Shown here in pieces: positions 1-9,939 of a DNA stretch of 64,000 bases. The notes under the pieces were generated by a model. The model was not told the origin of the DNA. It saw nothing but the letters and a program-made list of their open reading frames with translations, and ran no database searches. Each line of letters begins with the position of its first letter. The stretch's first letter is position 1. The translations under genes and the position numbers were made by a program. Source of the DNA: DASUNQ01 sp035536455 (GTDB lineage Bacteria; Acidobacteriota; Thermoanaerobaculia; Multivoradales; UBA5704); assembly GCA_035536455.1 (NCBI GenBank), contig DATLOC010000052.1, positions 1-64,000 of the forward strand. Reading direction: 5' to 3'.

Positions 1-101
1 GGGGCGGCGAGGAGCGCGCCGCCGGCCGCCAGCAGCAGGGCCGCGGCGAGCCGGATCGGCCGCGGGCGGCGGTGGGGCGCGGAGGGCGCGAGGCGGCGCA
101 T
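1..101 (-). CDS. Start of an exported protein, cut by window edge
   Basis: Only the first 33 or so codons are in the window. The ATG lies at 101-99 and reads MRRLAPSAPHRRPRPIRLAA followed by a run of Ala/Leu, which looks like a signal peptide with a basic n-region and hydrophobic core. The product and function cannot be named from this much. A weak TATA-like string sits just upstream at about 117-121. Confidence 0.5.
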   Translation of the reverse strand, partial: MRRLAPSAPHRRPRPIRLAAALLLAAGGALLAA

Positions 102-129
102 AACGGCTGCGCCGAGTATAGCTTGCGGG

Positions 130-855
130 CTAAGCCCCGGCCGGCGCCGCCGCCGCGAAGAGCTCCCCGAAGCGCTTGGCGGTGAGCGGGCCGGTCGCGT
201 CCTCGTGCTTGAAGAAGACGTAGACCTCCCGCCAGGGCTGCGCGTGGAGCGTCGCGGCCCAGCGCGCGAGGTCCTCCTCGCCGTACGCGGCGCGGCGCAG
301 GCGCAGGTAGCCGAAGGGCGCGGTCGGCACGAGCGCGGTGAGCGCCTCCTCGTCGGTGTCGGCCTGGCAGAGAGCGCAGCCGCGGGCGCGGAGCGCTTCG
401 TAGACAGCCTCGTCGTGCCAGGTCGGATTGCGGAACTCGAAGGCGACGGGCGCCGAGACGGCGTCGCGGGCCAGGAAGTCGAGGAAGGCCTCGAGGCGCG
501 GCAGGTCCAGCTTCAAGTTGGGCGGCAGGCCGAAGAGCACCGGGCCCAGCCGCTCGCCGAGGACGCCGACGGTGCGGAAGAGGTAGGAGGTCTCGTCCTC
601 CGCCCCGGCCAGCCGGCGGAAGTGGGTGATCTTCTGCGACGCCTTGAGCGCGAATCGGAACCGCTCCGGCACCTGCTCGGCCCACCCCTGGAGGACGCTC
701 GCCTTCGGCAGCCGGTAGAAGGTGTTGTTGATCTCGACCGCCGGCAGACGCTCGGCGTAGAACCCCAGCCGCGCCGCCGCCGGCAGGTCCTCCGGGTAGA
801 AGCCCCCCTTCCACTCGTCGTAGGCGAAGCCGCTGGTGCCGGCCCAGAGGTCCAT
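130..855 (-). CDS. DUF72 family protein (YecE-like)
   Basis: The protein has the DUF72 signature: an N-terminal GTSGFAYDEWKGGFYP segment, then VEINNTFYRLP, FRFALKASQKITH, a mid-region VAFEFRNPTWH and a C-terminal YVFFKHED. The family forms a TIM-barrel-like fold and has no firmly assigned reaction. I place the start at ATG 855 because an AAGGAG ribosome-binding sequence lies seven bases upstream; a GTG start at 870 is also open. It follows the PIN toxin gene by one base on the same strand, so the three genes 130-1497 may be cotranscribed. The length (about 241 residues) is normal for the family. Confidence 0.9.
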   Translation of the reverse strand: MDLWAGTSGFAYDEWKGGFYPEDLPAAARLGFYAERLPAVEINNTFYRLPKASVLQGWAEQVPERFRFALKASQKITHFRRLAGAEDETSYLFRTVGVLGERLGPVLFGLPPNLKLDLPRLEAFLDFLARDAVSAPVAFEFRNPTWHDEAVYEALRARGCALCQADTDEEALTALVPTAPFGYLRLRRAAYGEEDLARWAATLHAQPWREVYVFFKHEDATGPLTAKRFGELFAAAAPAGA

Positions 856-856
856 T

Positions 857-1282
857 TCAGTCTCCTTCACTCACGCCGTGCTCGAAGGCGGCTTCGAGCC
901 GCCAGAACGCCGCCGGGGCAACAATGGCGATCTTCCAATACTCCCCCAGCGTCAGCAGATCCTCGTCACCCGTCACGAGCGCGTGAGCCCGTGCCGCAAG
1001 CGCGGCCGCTAGGACCAGGTCGTCATCCGCATCGCGGCACACGGGCTCGGGAAGCGGCTCCGGCTCCACGAGTCTCATCCGCGTGAGCGCCAGCTCGACG
1101 GCCTCGTCGGCAGCGCCCGCCGGCACCCGGAGCTTCCCGGTCAGCTTGTCTCGCAGCTCCTCCAGGATGTGAGTCGAAGTGAACAGCTCGTGGACCCTGA
1201 CCACATGCTCGACCAGCTCGTGGCAATGGCCCCTGGCGACGAACGCCGCGATCAGGACGTTGGTGTCGAGGACGAGCCTCAC
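857..1282 (-). CDS. PIN-domain toxin-like ribonuclease
   Basis: A 141-residue PIN domain protein, probably the toxin of a VapBC-like pair. It opens with LVLDTNVLIAAF (first catalytic Asp in DTN), has an acidic pair in the ILEELRDKL region and a late DADDDLVLAAAL motif with conserved acidic residues, then HALVTGDEDLL. PIN toxins are Mg-dependent ribonucleases. The gene overlaps the upstream ribbon-helix-helix gene by four bases (ATGA type), the usual antitoxin-toxin order. The sequence resembles the PIN_3 subgroup; its RNA target cannot be read from sequence. Confidence 0.9.
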   Translation of the reverse strand: MRLVLDTNVLIAAFVARGHCHELVEHVVRVHELFTSTHILEELRDKLTGKLRVPAGAADEAVELALTRMRLVEPEPLPEPVCRDADDDLVLAAALAARAHALVTGDEDLLTLGEYWKIAIVAPAAFWRLEAAFEHGVSEGD

Positions 1283-1497
1283 GAGACGAGGCGGAAGACA
1301 TCCTCGTCGGTGAAGACTCCCTGCGCCTCCGCGACGGGTATCAATCGCCGCCGCAGGTCGCGGAGCTTCTGGATGAACAGGTAATCGGAGAGCGCCTCGC
1401 GCACCGCGTCGCTGCGCGTGATCCCGCGCCTCTCCGTGAAGCGATCGAGCTCGGTCTTGACGTCTTCAGGCAGGCTGATCGAGATGCTTTCTCGCAT
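1279..1497 (-). CDS. Ribbon-helix-helix antitoxin
   Basis: A 72-residue protein starting MRESISISLPEDVKTELDRF, the classic CopG/RHH pattern of a short beta strand followed by two helices, with the sequence RGITRSDAVREAL. Its role would be to neutralise the downstream PIN toxin and repress the operon. I use ATG 1497, which is preceded by AGAAGGTG; an upstream in-frame start at 1518 would add seven residues before the RHH strand. The stop overlaps the toxin start. Confidence 0.9.
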   Translation of the reverse strand: MRESISISLPEDVKTELDRFTERRGITRSDAVREALSDYLFIQKLRDLRRRLIPVAEAQGVFTDEDVFRLVS

Positions 1498-1535
1498 GGC
1501 CGACACCTTCTGTGCCACATTGTAGCACAGGAACC

Positions 1536-4500
1536 TTAGACTTCAGCGCTCTCTACCAGTGTTGCCAACTCCCTAAAGCTGCAGAGCCCGTTCGCCCAGC
1601 GCATCTGCTCCGGCGTTCGACATTCGGGCTCGAACAGACGTGGGCTGGCCACGACAATCGCAGCGCATTGAGCGCGGCTCGTAGCGACGTTGAAGCGGTG
1701 CGGGTCGTAAAGAAAGGCCATGCCGCGCGGCGCGTCCTCTAGCGACGAGCTGGTGCACGAATAGATCACCACCGCGGCTTCCTGCCCCTGAAACTTGTCG
1801 ACGGTGCCCACCCGCTGAACGCCCACTTCCCTTAGGCGCCGGCGCAGCAGCGCAACTTGAGCATTGTAAGGGGCAACAACGAGCACGTCGTTCGGCGTAA
1901 GCGGCAGCTCTTGCCCATGCCGGTTGACCCATCGCGCCCCGTCGCGGAGCAGCGCGCGGACCACTCTCGCGACCGCTTCCACTTCCTCAGGGGCACTAGC
2001 CTGGTTACCTTCGTGCGGGACTTCGACCAGGAAGAGCCCTCCGTCGAGGAAAGGCGCGGTGCCGAGCAGCACCTGCTGCTCCAGTCCGTCGACGGGCAGC
2101 AGCCTGTCCTCGTAGTAGACCTGGGACGTGAACGCGCACAGCGTTGGGTGCAAGCGCCAGGTGCGATCCAGGAAGAGACCTTGGCGCTCCGCAAGCGTCG
2201 CGCGTTCGGCGCCCAGCACATGCACAAGAGCGGCGACGTCGGTCCCCTCGGGATGGGCGCCGCGCCGGGGCTGCTCGAGCTGCTGCGGATCCCCGAGTAG
2301 AACGACGTTGTGGGCGGCGCGCGCCGCCGCCAGCGCCTGCGCCAGCGCCATTTGCCCCGCCTCGTCGATGAACAGGTAACGAGGGTGCCCGCCAGCTCGT
2401 CACGCGCCCAGAGCCACGCGGTGCCGCCTACGACGGCTCCCCGAGCGACCGCATCGGCGGCCTGCTTGTTATCCTTCAGGTACTGCACGCCCGGCACGGC
2501 TCCGCTCTCGTCGGCCCTGTGTACGAGCTCGACGGCGAGCCGCTGCTCCCCAGCCGCACGAGCCACCTCCGCCAGCAGGTTGTCTACCACCTTGTGGCTG
2601 ACGGCCGTGATTCCGACTCTCTTGCCTTCGGAGGCTAGCGCCAGGATCGCTCGCGCTCCGCTGTACGTCTTGCCCGAGCCCGGCGGCCCTTGAATCGGCA
2701 ACACGCCGCCATCCAGCTCCCGGCAGAGGCGCACCGCAGCGCTCACCAGCTCCTCGTCCGCGCGCCTCACCGGCTCCCCTGTCCCTTCCCGGCGCCGTGG
2801 CCAGCACCGGAGAAGGAGATCGCGGGCGGCACGCAAAGCGCCGCTGGCTTCCAGGCCTTGCTCTGCGATGTCCTTGCCGAAGGCTAGCAATGCCGTTTCC
2901 AGCACCTCGGCCTTGACCACCTGCTCACGGAACAGCGCCCGTGGCCGCAGAGCCGCTGCGCGCGCGGTGTGTTTAACGTCGATAGAACCGTCCGCCAAGT
3001 AGATGGCGACGACCGTTCCGAACCCCGTGTCCTCCTGATCGTCGCTGGCTGGCGCCCTGACTCTATCGCTCGGATCCAGCGTGCACTCCTGCTGCGGGAA
3101 GCGGTAGCGCATCGTGCACAGGCGCTCCTTCCCTTGGGGAGGCAGTATTCTCAACAGCTCGAGCCCGGCGACTGCCTCCCGCTCTTCGAGCAGCTCCTCC
3201 TCCGACAGCTCGCGCAAGCGGTAGTGCTCCCACCACGCGCACTTCTCCTCGCGCAGGAAGTAGCCCAGCATCTGCTCGAGTAGCCATCGCGCGCGATCCT
3301 CTTCGTTGCGCGCCTCCGGTTCCGGCAAGCCCGCGACCAGCCGCTCGGCGACCTCGCGGACCGCTCTCTCCCGTTCGGAGACCTTCGCGCTGGGCTCCGC
3401 CTCGCCCGGCACCGGCCGTGCCACCGCCTCACCGCGCGCCAGCAGTTCCCTTCGCCGGGCCTCCAACCAGTCACGCAAGGTGGCGGCGGACCAGCAGTCG
3501 TCCTCGTTGTAGGCGCGCACCGCCTGCAGGTCGCCTTCCACGAGAGAGCCCGACAGCTCCAACCCCAACTCCACCGCCAGCCTCGCTTGAGCCGCCTCGC
3601 GCAGATCCTTCCGGCGCTCGAAGCCAGTCACCGCCTCCAGCTCCTTGAGGCCGTACTGTTCGACGCCAACACGCACCCCCTCACGCAGAACGGCGTGCAG
3701 GTTGATGAAACGCCGTCCTCGCAGCAGTCGGTCGAGGTCCGCGGCGCGCACGCCATGACGCCCCACCAGACGCTTGAGAGCTACCGGCTCGTAAGCGCCG
3801 AAGTGGTACACGTGCAGGTCCGGGAAGGTCTGCCACCGCTCGTCGACGAAGTCGAGGAATGCCTCCAGCGCGGCCTGCTCCGCCGCCGGACGCGTCGCCC
3901 AGCGGCAGTCGTACCGAGTTTCGGCGCCGTCGCGCCAAGCCCAGCCCATCAGGTACTCCAGCCCTCCGTCGGCGACATAGGGATCTCCTTCGAGATCGAG
4001 AAAGACGTCTCCCAGCGACGGCTCCGGCAGCCTGCACAGTCCCCGCTCTTCCACGACCGGCAGCAGCTCCCAGGGCGGCCGGCTCGCCTGGCGCGCCGCG
4101 AGCTGTAGCCGCGCCTGGTGCCCGAACCGCTGGAATGCCTCCGCGCTCCCGCGCCGCGGCGGCTCGGGCAATCGGCCCTCCAGCTCCGCACACCGCGTCA
4201 GTGTCTGGACGAGTTGCCGCTGGAGCTCGCGCTGATGCAGCTTGCGGATCCCCGCCACGAGGCAGAGATGATCGTCGTGACGACGTTGTCGATCGCAGTG
4301 TGCCCAGTAGCGACACACGTCGCAGTGAGGTACCGGGTCGGGGTAGGTTGCCGGCGGCGGTATCTCTGCCACTGCATCGAGCAGACGCTGACGAACGGAA
4401 CGAAAATACGCCGCGAACTCCGCCGTCCTGTAGGACTCGTCTGCCACCGGCGTCACCACGTGCACCTGCGCGGGTAACGCTCCTTGAAGCTCGGCCAGCA

Positions 4501-4948
4501 TCTCAGCGTATGAGCAGAGCTGCAGGATCGTGCCGGCGCGTGTCTCGCGCGCCAGCTTCGTATCAACCGGCTCGTAGGAGAACGTCTGCGGTGCGCCTCC
4601 GATCTCCGTTCGCAGCAGCACGTCCGCCCGGCCGCGGAAGACCCCCGCGGCCAGCGGCGCCTGCGCGATGGCTCCGTAGCCTTCCACCATCGCTTGGCGC
4701 GTCGCCGCTGGATCGTCGGTGTCGCTCAGGTCGATCAGCGAACGGCCCTCCGCTTGCACCCTCTCCAGGTACGCATGCTCGTGCGCTCTCCCCCGCTCTC
4801 GCATCGCCTCCAGACGAGGATCGACAGCCAGGTCGAACCGCAGTCGGCCTTCGGCGAGGCCGCGTGCGAGCTGGGTCAAGTGCCGGCAGGCAAGGTGGCC
4901 GGCGAGATCAGTGGGGCTCAGATAGAGAGTATCGGCAGCTCGCTGCAT
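1536..4948 (-). pseudogene. TM0106-type RecB nuclease/SF1 helicase, frameshifted
   Basis: The two-part reading frame encodes a RecB-like nuclease fused to an AAA_11/AAA_12 superfamily 1 helicase. The N-terminal part begins MQRAADTLYLSPTDLAGHLACRHLTQLARG and has the nuclease segment VFRGRADVLLR; a later part carries DVFLDLEGDPYV (RNase-H-like) and YNEDDCWSA. The Walker A motif is QGPPGSGKT. After WARDELAGTL the frame is lost; the helicase continues one frame over with YLFIDEAGQMALAQ (Walker B DEAG), GDPQQLEQP, VDKFQGQEA and NVATSRAQC. A single missing base near 2378-2383 explains the break. It may be a true mutation or an assembly error. The start at 4948 follows AGGTGGGA. Confidence 0.8.
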
Positions 4949-5470
4949 CAGTTCCCACCTGGAGCCATCCAAGCCTACTCCGCTCCCACAACCGCCCCGT
5001 GGGCAGGTAAACCTCATACGCGACGACGACGCCCGGCGGCTGGCGGCCGCCGATCGCGCGCTCTTGTGGGGAAGCGTCGAGGTGCGCCGGGCAGGGTCGA
5101 GGGAGCTATCCTGCCCGGCGACGGACTGAAGCCTTACGGCTGGCTCCAGTTCAGCGTGCAGGTCCCCGAGCCGTTCACCGAGACACGCTACAGTAGTAAT
5201 CCCCCTCCGGGCCTTGGTACAGGACGCGCTCGGAACACTCGGCCCGGTGGAGGAAGCCACCAGCAGCCTGAGCAATACGGGCGCCGAGGGCATTCATCCG
5301 CTCGGCGTCGGCCGGCTCTACTTCCAGCGCCACGCCGGGGGCCGCTGGAGGCCCGCCTCACCGGCACGGGCACCCAACTTCGACCTGCGGCTGTTCTACC
5401 GCGACCCGCTCGCCGCCGCGCCTCCCAACGTGACAGCGCAGACTCTGGCAGGGATGCTCTGCGCCGGGCC
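4949..5470 (+). other. Gap with a possible decayed + strand ORF
   Basis: No intact gene is convincing here. On the + strand, short stretches in different frames look protein-like (RDDDARRLAAADRALLWGS near 5030, LKPYGWLQFSVQVPEPFTE near 5127, then GVGRLYFQRH and NFDLRLFYRD up to 5400) and could be one gene broken by frameshifts. I cannot name a family, so this is a weak call. Confidence 0.3.
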
Positions 5471-7009
5471 CTACTCCGCCCCTACTCCGAGATAAGTCCG
5501 CAGCTTCTCGTCGTCGAACTTGGCCTCGGCGCTCGGCTCGCGGCGCAGGAGGGAGACGACGACGCCGACCAGGATCGAAATCGTCATCGAGACGATCGCC
5601 GGGTTGCGCAGCGGGAAGGGGGCAGTCGAGTTGCCGAGGAGGTCGACCCACACCGTCGGGCTGAGGACGATCAGCACCACGGTGAGCACCGCGCCGGTGA
5701 GGATCGACGCCACCGCGCCGCGGGTCGTGAAGCGCCGCCAGACAATCGAGAGGAGGAGCGCCGGGAAGTTGGCGCTGCAGGCGATGGCGAAGGCGAGCCC
5801 GACCATGAAGGCGACGTTCTGGCCCTTGAAGAGGACGCCGAGGAGGACCGCGGCGACGCCGAAGACGACGGTGGCGCGCCGCGCCACGCGCACCTGCTCC
5901 CGCTCGGTCGCCTGCCCGCCCTTGACGACGTGCACGTAGATGTCGTGCGAGAGGGCGGAGGCGCCGGCGAGGGTCAGGCCCGCCACGACCGCCAGGATGG
6001 TGGCGAAGGCCACCGCGGCGATGAAGCCGAGGAAGGGCGTGCCGCCGAGCCGCTCGGCGAGGAGCGGCGCCGCCATGTTCCCCCCCTTGTCGATGGCTTC
6101 GATCGCGTCGCGGCCGACGAGGGCGGCGGCGCCGAAGCCGACGAGCGGGATGATCATGTAAAAGTAGCCGATGAAGCCCGTCGCGTAGAGCACCGAGGTG
6201 CGCGCCGCGCGCGCGTCCGGGACGGTGTAGAAGCGCATCAGGATGTGCGGCAGGCCGAGGAGGCCCAGCATCAGGGCAAGCCCCAAGGACACGGCGTCGA
6301 GCGGGCTGGTGACCAGACCGCCCGGCTCGAGCGCCTCTTGTCCGTAACGCCCTGCGACCGCGGCGTAGAGATTCCCGGGGTCGAACCCGAACCGGGCGAG
6401 GACAAGGACGGTGAGTACCGTCACCCCCACCAGCAGCAGCACGGCCTTGATGATCTGCACCCAGGTGGTGGCGATCATGCCGCCGAAGAGCACGTAGGCC
6501 AGCATCACCGAGCCGACCAGCACGACCGCGAGCTCGTAGGAGATCCCGAACATCAGCTTGATCAGGTTGCCCGAGCCCACCATCTGGGCGATGGTGTAGA
6601 GGAGGACGGTGAGGATGCCGCCGACGGCCGAGGCGATGCGCACCGGTCGCTGGCGCAGGCGGAAGGCGACGACGTCGGCGAAGGTGTACTTGCCGAGGTT
6701 GCGCAGCGGCTCGGCGATGAGGAACATCAGGGCCGGCCACCCCACCAGCCAGCCGGTGGCGTAGATCATCCCGTCGTAGCCCTTGAGGGCGACGAGCCCG
6801 GCGATGCCCAGAAACGACGCCGCGCTCATGTAGTCGCCGGCCAGCGCCAGGCCGTTCTGGAGCGCCGAGACGCTGCGGCCGGCGGCGTAGAACTCGCGCG
6901 CCGAGCGGGTGCGCTTGGCCGCCCACCAGGTGACCGCCAGGGTGAGCGCGACGATGACGACGAAGAAGAGGATCGCCGAGAGGGTGGGCCGGCCGAGAGT
7001 GGTCTCCAC
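5471..7009 (-). CDS. actP: Sodium:solute symporter, ActP/acetate type
   Basis: A 512-residue integral membrane protein with about 13 hydrophobic segments. It matches the SSS family, acetate-type branch: AKRTRSAREFYAAGRSVSALQNGLALAGDYMSAASFLG near the start, the GYDGMIYATGWLVGWP segment and later LRNLGKYTFADVVA. It would import acetate or another short monocarboxylate with Na+. It starts with GTG at 7009, nine bases after the stop of the DUF485 gene; that pairing is the standard yjcH-actP arrangement and supports the call. The exact substrate is inferred from family. Confidence 0.9.
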   Translation of the reverse strand: METTLGRPTLSAILFFVVIVALTLAVTWWAAKRTRSAREFYAAGRSVSALQNGLALAGDYMSAASFLGIAGLVALKGYDGMIYATGWLVGWPALMFLIAEPLRNLGKYTFADVVAFRLRQRPVRIASAVGGILTVLLYTIAQMVGSGNLIKLMFGISYELAVVLVGSVMLAYVLFGGMIATTWVQIIKAVLLLVGVTVLTVLVLARFGFDPGNLYAAVAGRYGQEALEPGGLVTSPLDAVSLGLALMLGLLGLPHILMRFYTVPDARAARTSVLYATGFIGYFYMIIPLVGFGAAALVGRDAIEAIDKGGNMAAPLLAERLGGTPFLGFIAAVAFATILAVVAGLTLAGASALSHDIYVHVVKGGQATEREQVRVARRATVVFGVAAVLLGVLFKGQNVAFMVGLAFAIACSANFPALLLSIVWRRFTTRGAVASILTGAVLTVVLIVLSPTVWVDLLGNSTAPFPLRNPAIVSMTISILVGVVVSLLRREPSAEAKFDDEKLRTYLGVGAE

Positions 7010-7018
7010 GCGGCGGGC

Positions 7019-7321
7019 TCAGTCTTCCAGGCTGCCGCGGAGCCGCCGGACGGCCGGGTCGTAGACCCGGTTCGCCCACACGACGTAGACCGCGGTCAGC
7101 ACCCAGGCCACCAGGATCACGCCGACCCCGAGCGGGATGCCGAGGGTCGTCACGGCGCCGATCCGCCGCGCCAGCAGTGCCGGGTCGAGGGCGACGAGCA
7201 GGATGAAGCCGTAGTAGGCGGCGAAGAGCGCGGCGGTGAGCGCGAGCGAGACCGCCCAGCGCCGCCCCACGAGGCGCCGGAAGTCCGGCGAGTCCAGGAG
7301 CTGGCGGGCCGATTGGCTCAT
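7019..7321 (-). CDS. DUF485 small membrane protein (YjcH-like)
   Basis: A 100-residue protein with two hydrophobic segments (about residues 25-48 and 60-84), starting MSQSARQLLDSPDFRRLVGRRW. This is the usual DUF485 partner encoded directly upstream of acetate-type SSS symporters. It ends just ahead of the symporter start on the same strand, so they form an operon. The frame is open upstream through the 21-bp repeat tract but holds no start codon there, so ATG 7321 is used. Confidence 0.88.
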   Translation of the reverse strand: MSQSARQLLDSPDFRRLVGRRWAVSLALTAALFAAYYGFILLVALDPALLARRIGAVTTLGIPLGVGVILVAWVLTAVYVVWANRVYDPAVRRLRGSLED

Positions 7322-7337
7322 CGCGCGATCGGGTGCC

Positions 7338-7652
7338 GGACCCGCCGGGTCCGGCCGCGGACCCGCTGGGTCGGCCGTGGATCCATTCGGTTCGGCCGCC
7401 GATCCATTCGGTTCCGGCGCGGATCCATTCGCTTCCGCTGCGGATCCATTCGGTTCGGCGCTGGATCGACTCGGTTCCGGCGCCGATCCACTGGGTTCGG
7501 CGGCCGATCCATTCGCTTCGCCCGTGGATCCATTCGGTTCCGCCGCGGATCCATTCGCTTCGGCCGCGGATCCATTCGGTTCGAGCGCCGATCCATCCGG
7601 TCCGGCCGGCGACCCGCCCCGTTCGCCAGCCGGCCGACCCGGTCCGGCCGCT
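7338..7652. repeat. 21-bp tandem repeat filling the intergenic gap
   Basis: The whole space between the DUF255 gene stop and the DUF485 gene start is built of 21-bp units. Eleven clear units begin with gatcca/gatcga at 7380, 7401, 7422, 7443, 7464, 7485, 7506, 7527, 7548, 7569 and 7590; degenerate gacccg-starting units extend the same 21-bp phase to 7338 on one side and to 7632 on the other, about 15 in all. The typical unit is gatccattcggttccgccgc plus one base. All frames stay open through it because the unit has no stop codon. Confidence 0.95.
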
Positions 7653-9892
7653 CAGGCCGGGATCTCGAGCTCCATCCGCACCGGCGGCAGGCAGCGGGAC
7701 TCGTCGCAGGCCTGGTAGGCCACGACGAGGCGCGCGGCGGGAGCGTCGCCGGCGAGGGAGCCGGAGATTAGCACCTCTCCCTTGTAGAACGGGCCGCCCG
7801 CCGGGTAGGCGATGTCGCGCAGGCGGGCGCCCACGGCGGCGACGCTCGTCGGGACCAGCGCGGGGTCGGCGGGCGGGTTGGCGTTCAGGTGCCAGTCGGG
7901 GGCGATCCGCAGGGCCAAGCGGAACGGGCGCCAGCCGCCCTCGGCCGCCTCCCCTACCTCCAGCCGCGCCGTCACCAACCTCCTGCCCAGCTCCTCCAGC
8001 TCGCCGACCGCCGACAGCGCCGCGGTCTCGGCCGCGCCGCCCGCCGGCCGCGCCGCCTCCCCCGCCGCCTCCGCGTAGCGCTCGGCGCCGATCGCCATCA
8101 TCCGCGCGCCCTCCGGGAACGACTCGACCAGCCCCCCGAACGCCTGGAGCGTCCGCCGCGCCTCGGCCAGCCACTCCGGCTCCTCCGTCCGCTCCGCCAG
8201 CTCGATCAGGTTGAGCGCCGCCACCGCGTTGGCCCCCGGCAGCGCGCCGTCGAAGACGTCCTTGCTGCGGAAGAGGACGTCCGGGCTCGCGCCGGCGGTG
8301 AAGAAGCCGCCCTCCACCTCGTCCCCGAGCCGGGCGATCTGCTCGCGCGTCAGCTCGACCGCCGCGTCCAGCCAGCGCGCTTCCCCGCTCGCCTTGTGGA
8401 GCGCCAGGAGCCCGTGCACCAGGAAGGCGTAGTCCGAGAGCATCGCCGGAATCTTCGCCGTGCCGCCGCGCCAGGCGTGGAGGAGTGGCCCGCCCACCGG
8501 CCGCAGCGCCGCGAGCAGGAACTCCGCCGCCCGCGCCGCCCGCGCCGTCAGCTCCGGCTCCGCGAGCGCCTCCCCCGCCGCCGCCAGCCCGGCGATCGCG
8601 GTGCCGTTCCAGTCGGCGAGCACTTTGTCGTCGGTCGCCGGGCGCTTGCGCCGGCCGCGCGCCGCGAGGAGGCGCGCGCGCAGCGGCGCCATCTCGGCCA
8701 GCAGCGCGTCCGGCGCCAGCTGCCGCCGCCGCGCCAGCTCCGCGACCGGCTCCGGCAGGTGCAACACGTAGCTGTCCCCTTCGAAGAACGGCGGCCCGTC
8801 GAAGCCGTAGAGCGGCGCCAGGAAGGCGGCGTCCTCCGCCCCCAGCGCCGCCTCCAGCTCCGGCCGCGTCCAGACGTAGTAGGCCCCCTCGTGGCCGTCG
8901 GTCTCGGCGTCGATGGCGCTCCAGAAGGCGCCTTCGGGGGCGCTCATCTCGCGCCCCAGGAAGGCGGCGGTCTCGCGGGCGATCCGCGCCGCCTCGGGGT
9001 CGCCGCTGCGCGCGTAGCCGCGGGCGTAGACCTCGAGCAGCAGGCCGTTGTCGTAGAGCATCTTCTCGAAGTGCGGCACCTTCCACTCGCGGTCGGTGGC
9101 GTAGCGATGGAAGCCGCCGGCGAGCTGGTCGTAGAGGCCGCCGCGCGCCATCTGGTCGAGGGTGCCGGCGAGCATTTTCTCCGCCTCCGGCACCCGCTCC
9201 GCGAACTGGAGGAGGAGGAAGAGGTTCGAGGGCGTCGGGAACTTGGGCGCCTCGCCGAAGCCCCCCCAGCGCGCGTCGTAGCGGCGGGCGAGCGAGTCGA
9301 GCGCCCGCCGCGCCACCGCCGGCGGCGGCGGCGCCGCCGCCCCGCGCCCGCGCTGCTCCAGGTAGCGCTGCATCGCCGCCGCCAGCTCCTCGGCCTGCTC
9401 CTCGACCTCGGCGCGGCGCGTGCGCCAGGACTCGGCGAGCCCGTCGAGCACGGTGGCGAAGCCGGGGCGGCCGTAGCGGTCCTCGGGCGGGAAGTAGGTG
9501 CCGGCGTAGAAGGGCTTCAAGTCCGGCGTCAGGAAGAGCGAGTTCGGCCAGCCGCCCTGGCCGGTCAGGATCTGGGTGGCGGCCATGTAGATCTCGTCGA
9601 GGTCCGGCCGCTCCTCGCGGTCGAGCTTGACGTTGACGAAGTCGCGGTTCATGAGCGCCGCGGTCTCCGGCGAGGCGAACGACTCCCGCTCCATGACGTG
9701 GCACCAGTAGCAGGTCGAGTAGCCGACCGAGAGGAAGATCGGCTTGTCCTCGGCGCGCGCGCGGGCGAGCGCCTCCTCGCCCCAGGCGTACCAGTCGACC
9801 GGGTTGTGGGCGTGGAGGAGGAGGTAGGGGCTGCTCTCGCGCGCCAGGCGGTTGGCGTGGGTAGTCGCGGTCGAGGCGGCGTCGTCCGTCAT
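7652..9892 (-). CDS. DUF255 thioredoxin-domain protein with DsbD-like tail
   Basis: A 746-residue protein of the YyaL/spermatogenesis-associated-20 type. The N-terminal domain has NRLARESSPYLLLHAHNPVDWYAWG and a thioredoxin-like SVGYSTCYWCHVME motif (CYWC), then QGGWPNSLFLTPD; the central part is an (alpha/alpha)6 barrel like N-acylglucosamine epimerases (KMLYDNGLLLEVYARGYA). The last 110 residues (HLNANPPAD..., YKGEVLISG, ending YQACDESRCLPP) resemble the DsbD alpha domain with a Cys pair. No signal peptide is visible although the tail resembles a periplasmic domain. Function of the family is not established. Confidence 0.85.
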   Translation of the reverse strand: MTDDAASTATTHANRLARESSPYLLLHAHNPVDWYAWGEEALARARAEDKPIFLSVGYSTCYWCHVMERESFASPETAALMNRDFVNVKLDREERPDLDEIYMAATQILTGQGGWPNSLFLTPDLKPFYAGTYFPPEDRYGRPGFATVLDGLAESWRTRRAEVEEQAEELAAAMQRYLEQRGRGAAAPPPPAVARRALDSLARRYDARWGGFGEAPKFPTPSNLFLLLQFAERVPEAEKMLAGTLDQMARGGLYDQLAGGFHRYATDREWKVPHFEKMLYDNGLLLEVYARGYARSGDPEAARIARETAAFLGREMSAPEGAFWSAIDAETDGHEGAYYVWTRPELEAALGAEDAAFLAPLYGFDGPPFFEGDSYVLHLPEPVAELARRRQLAPDALLAEMAPLRARLLAARGRRKRPATDDKVLADWNGTAIAGLAAAGEALAEPELTARAARAAEFLLAALRPVGGPLLHAWRGGTAKIPAMLSDYAFLVHGLLALHKASGEARWLDAAVELTREQIARLGDEVEGGFFTAGASPDVLFRSKDVFDGALPGANAVAALNLIELAERTEEPEWLAEARRTLQAFGGLVESFPEGARMMAIGAERYAEAAGEAARPAGGAAETAALSAVGELEELGRRLVTARLEVGEAAEGGWRPFRLALRIAPDWHLNANPPADPALVPTSVAAVGARLRDIAYPAGGPFYKGEVLISGSLAGDAPAARLVVAYQACDESRCLPPVRMELEIPA

Positions 9893-9939
9893 GGGCCGGG
9901 GCTCAAGGTATCATCCGGCCGCTCCTCGGAGGTGCGCCG

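Noticed and set aside
7318..7596. Minus ORF of MDPRRNR heptads in the 21-bp repeat
   Set aside because: All frames are open in the repeat; no ribosome site or domain supports this one.
4694..7771. 1025-codon + frame
   Set aside because: Antisense to the symporter and DUF485 genes; charged low-complexity content only.
5358..9704. Very long Arg/Gly-rich minus frame across symporter and DUF255 genes
   Set aside because: It is in another frame over well-recognised genes, with composition typical of shadow frames in GC-rich DNA.
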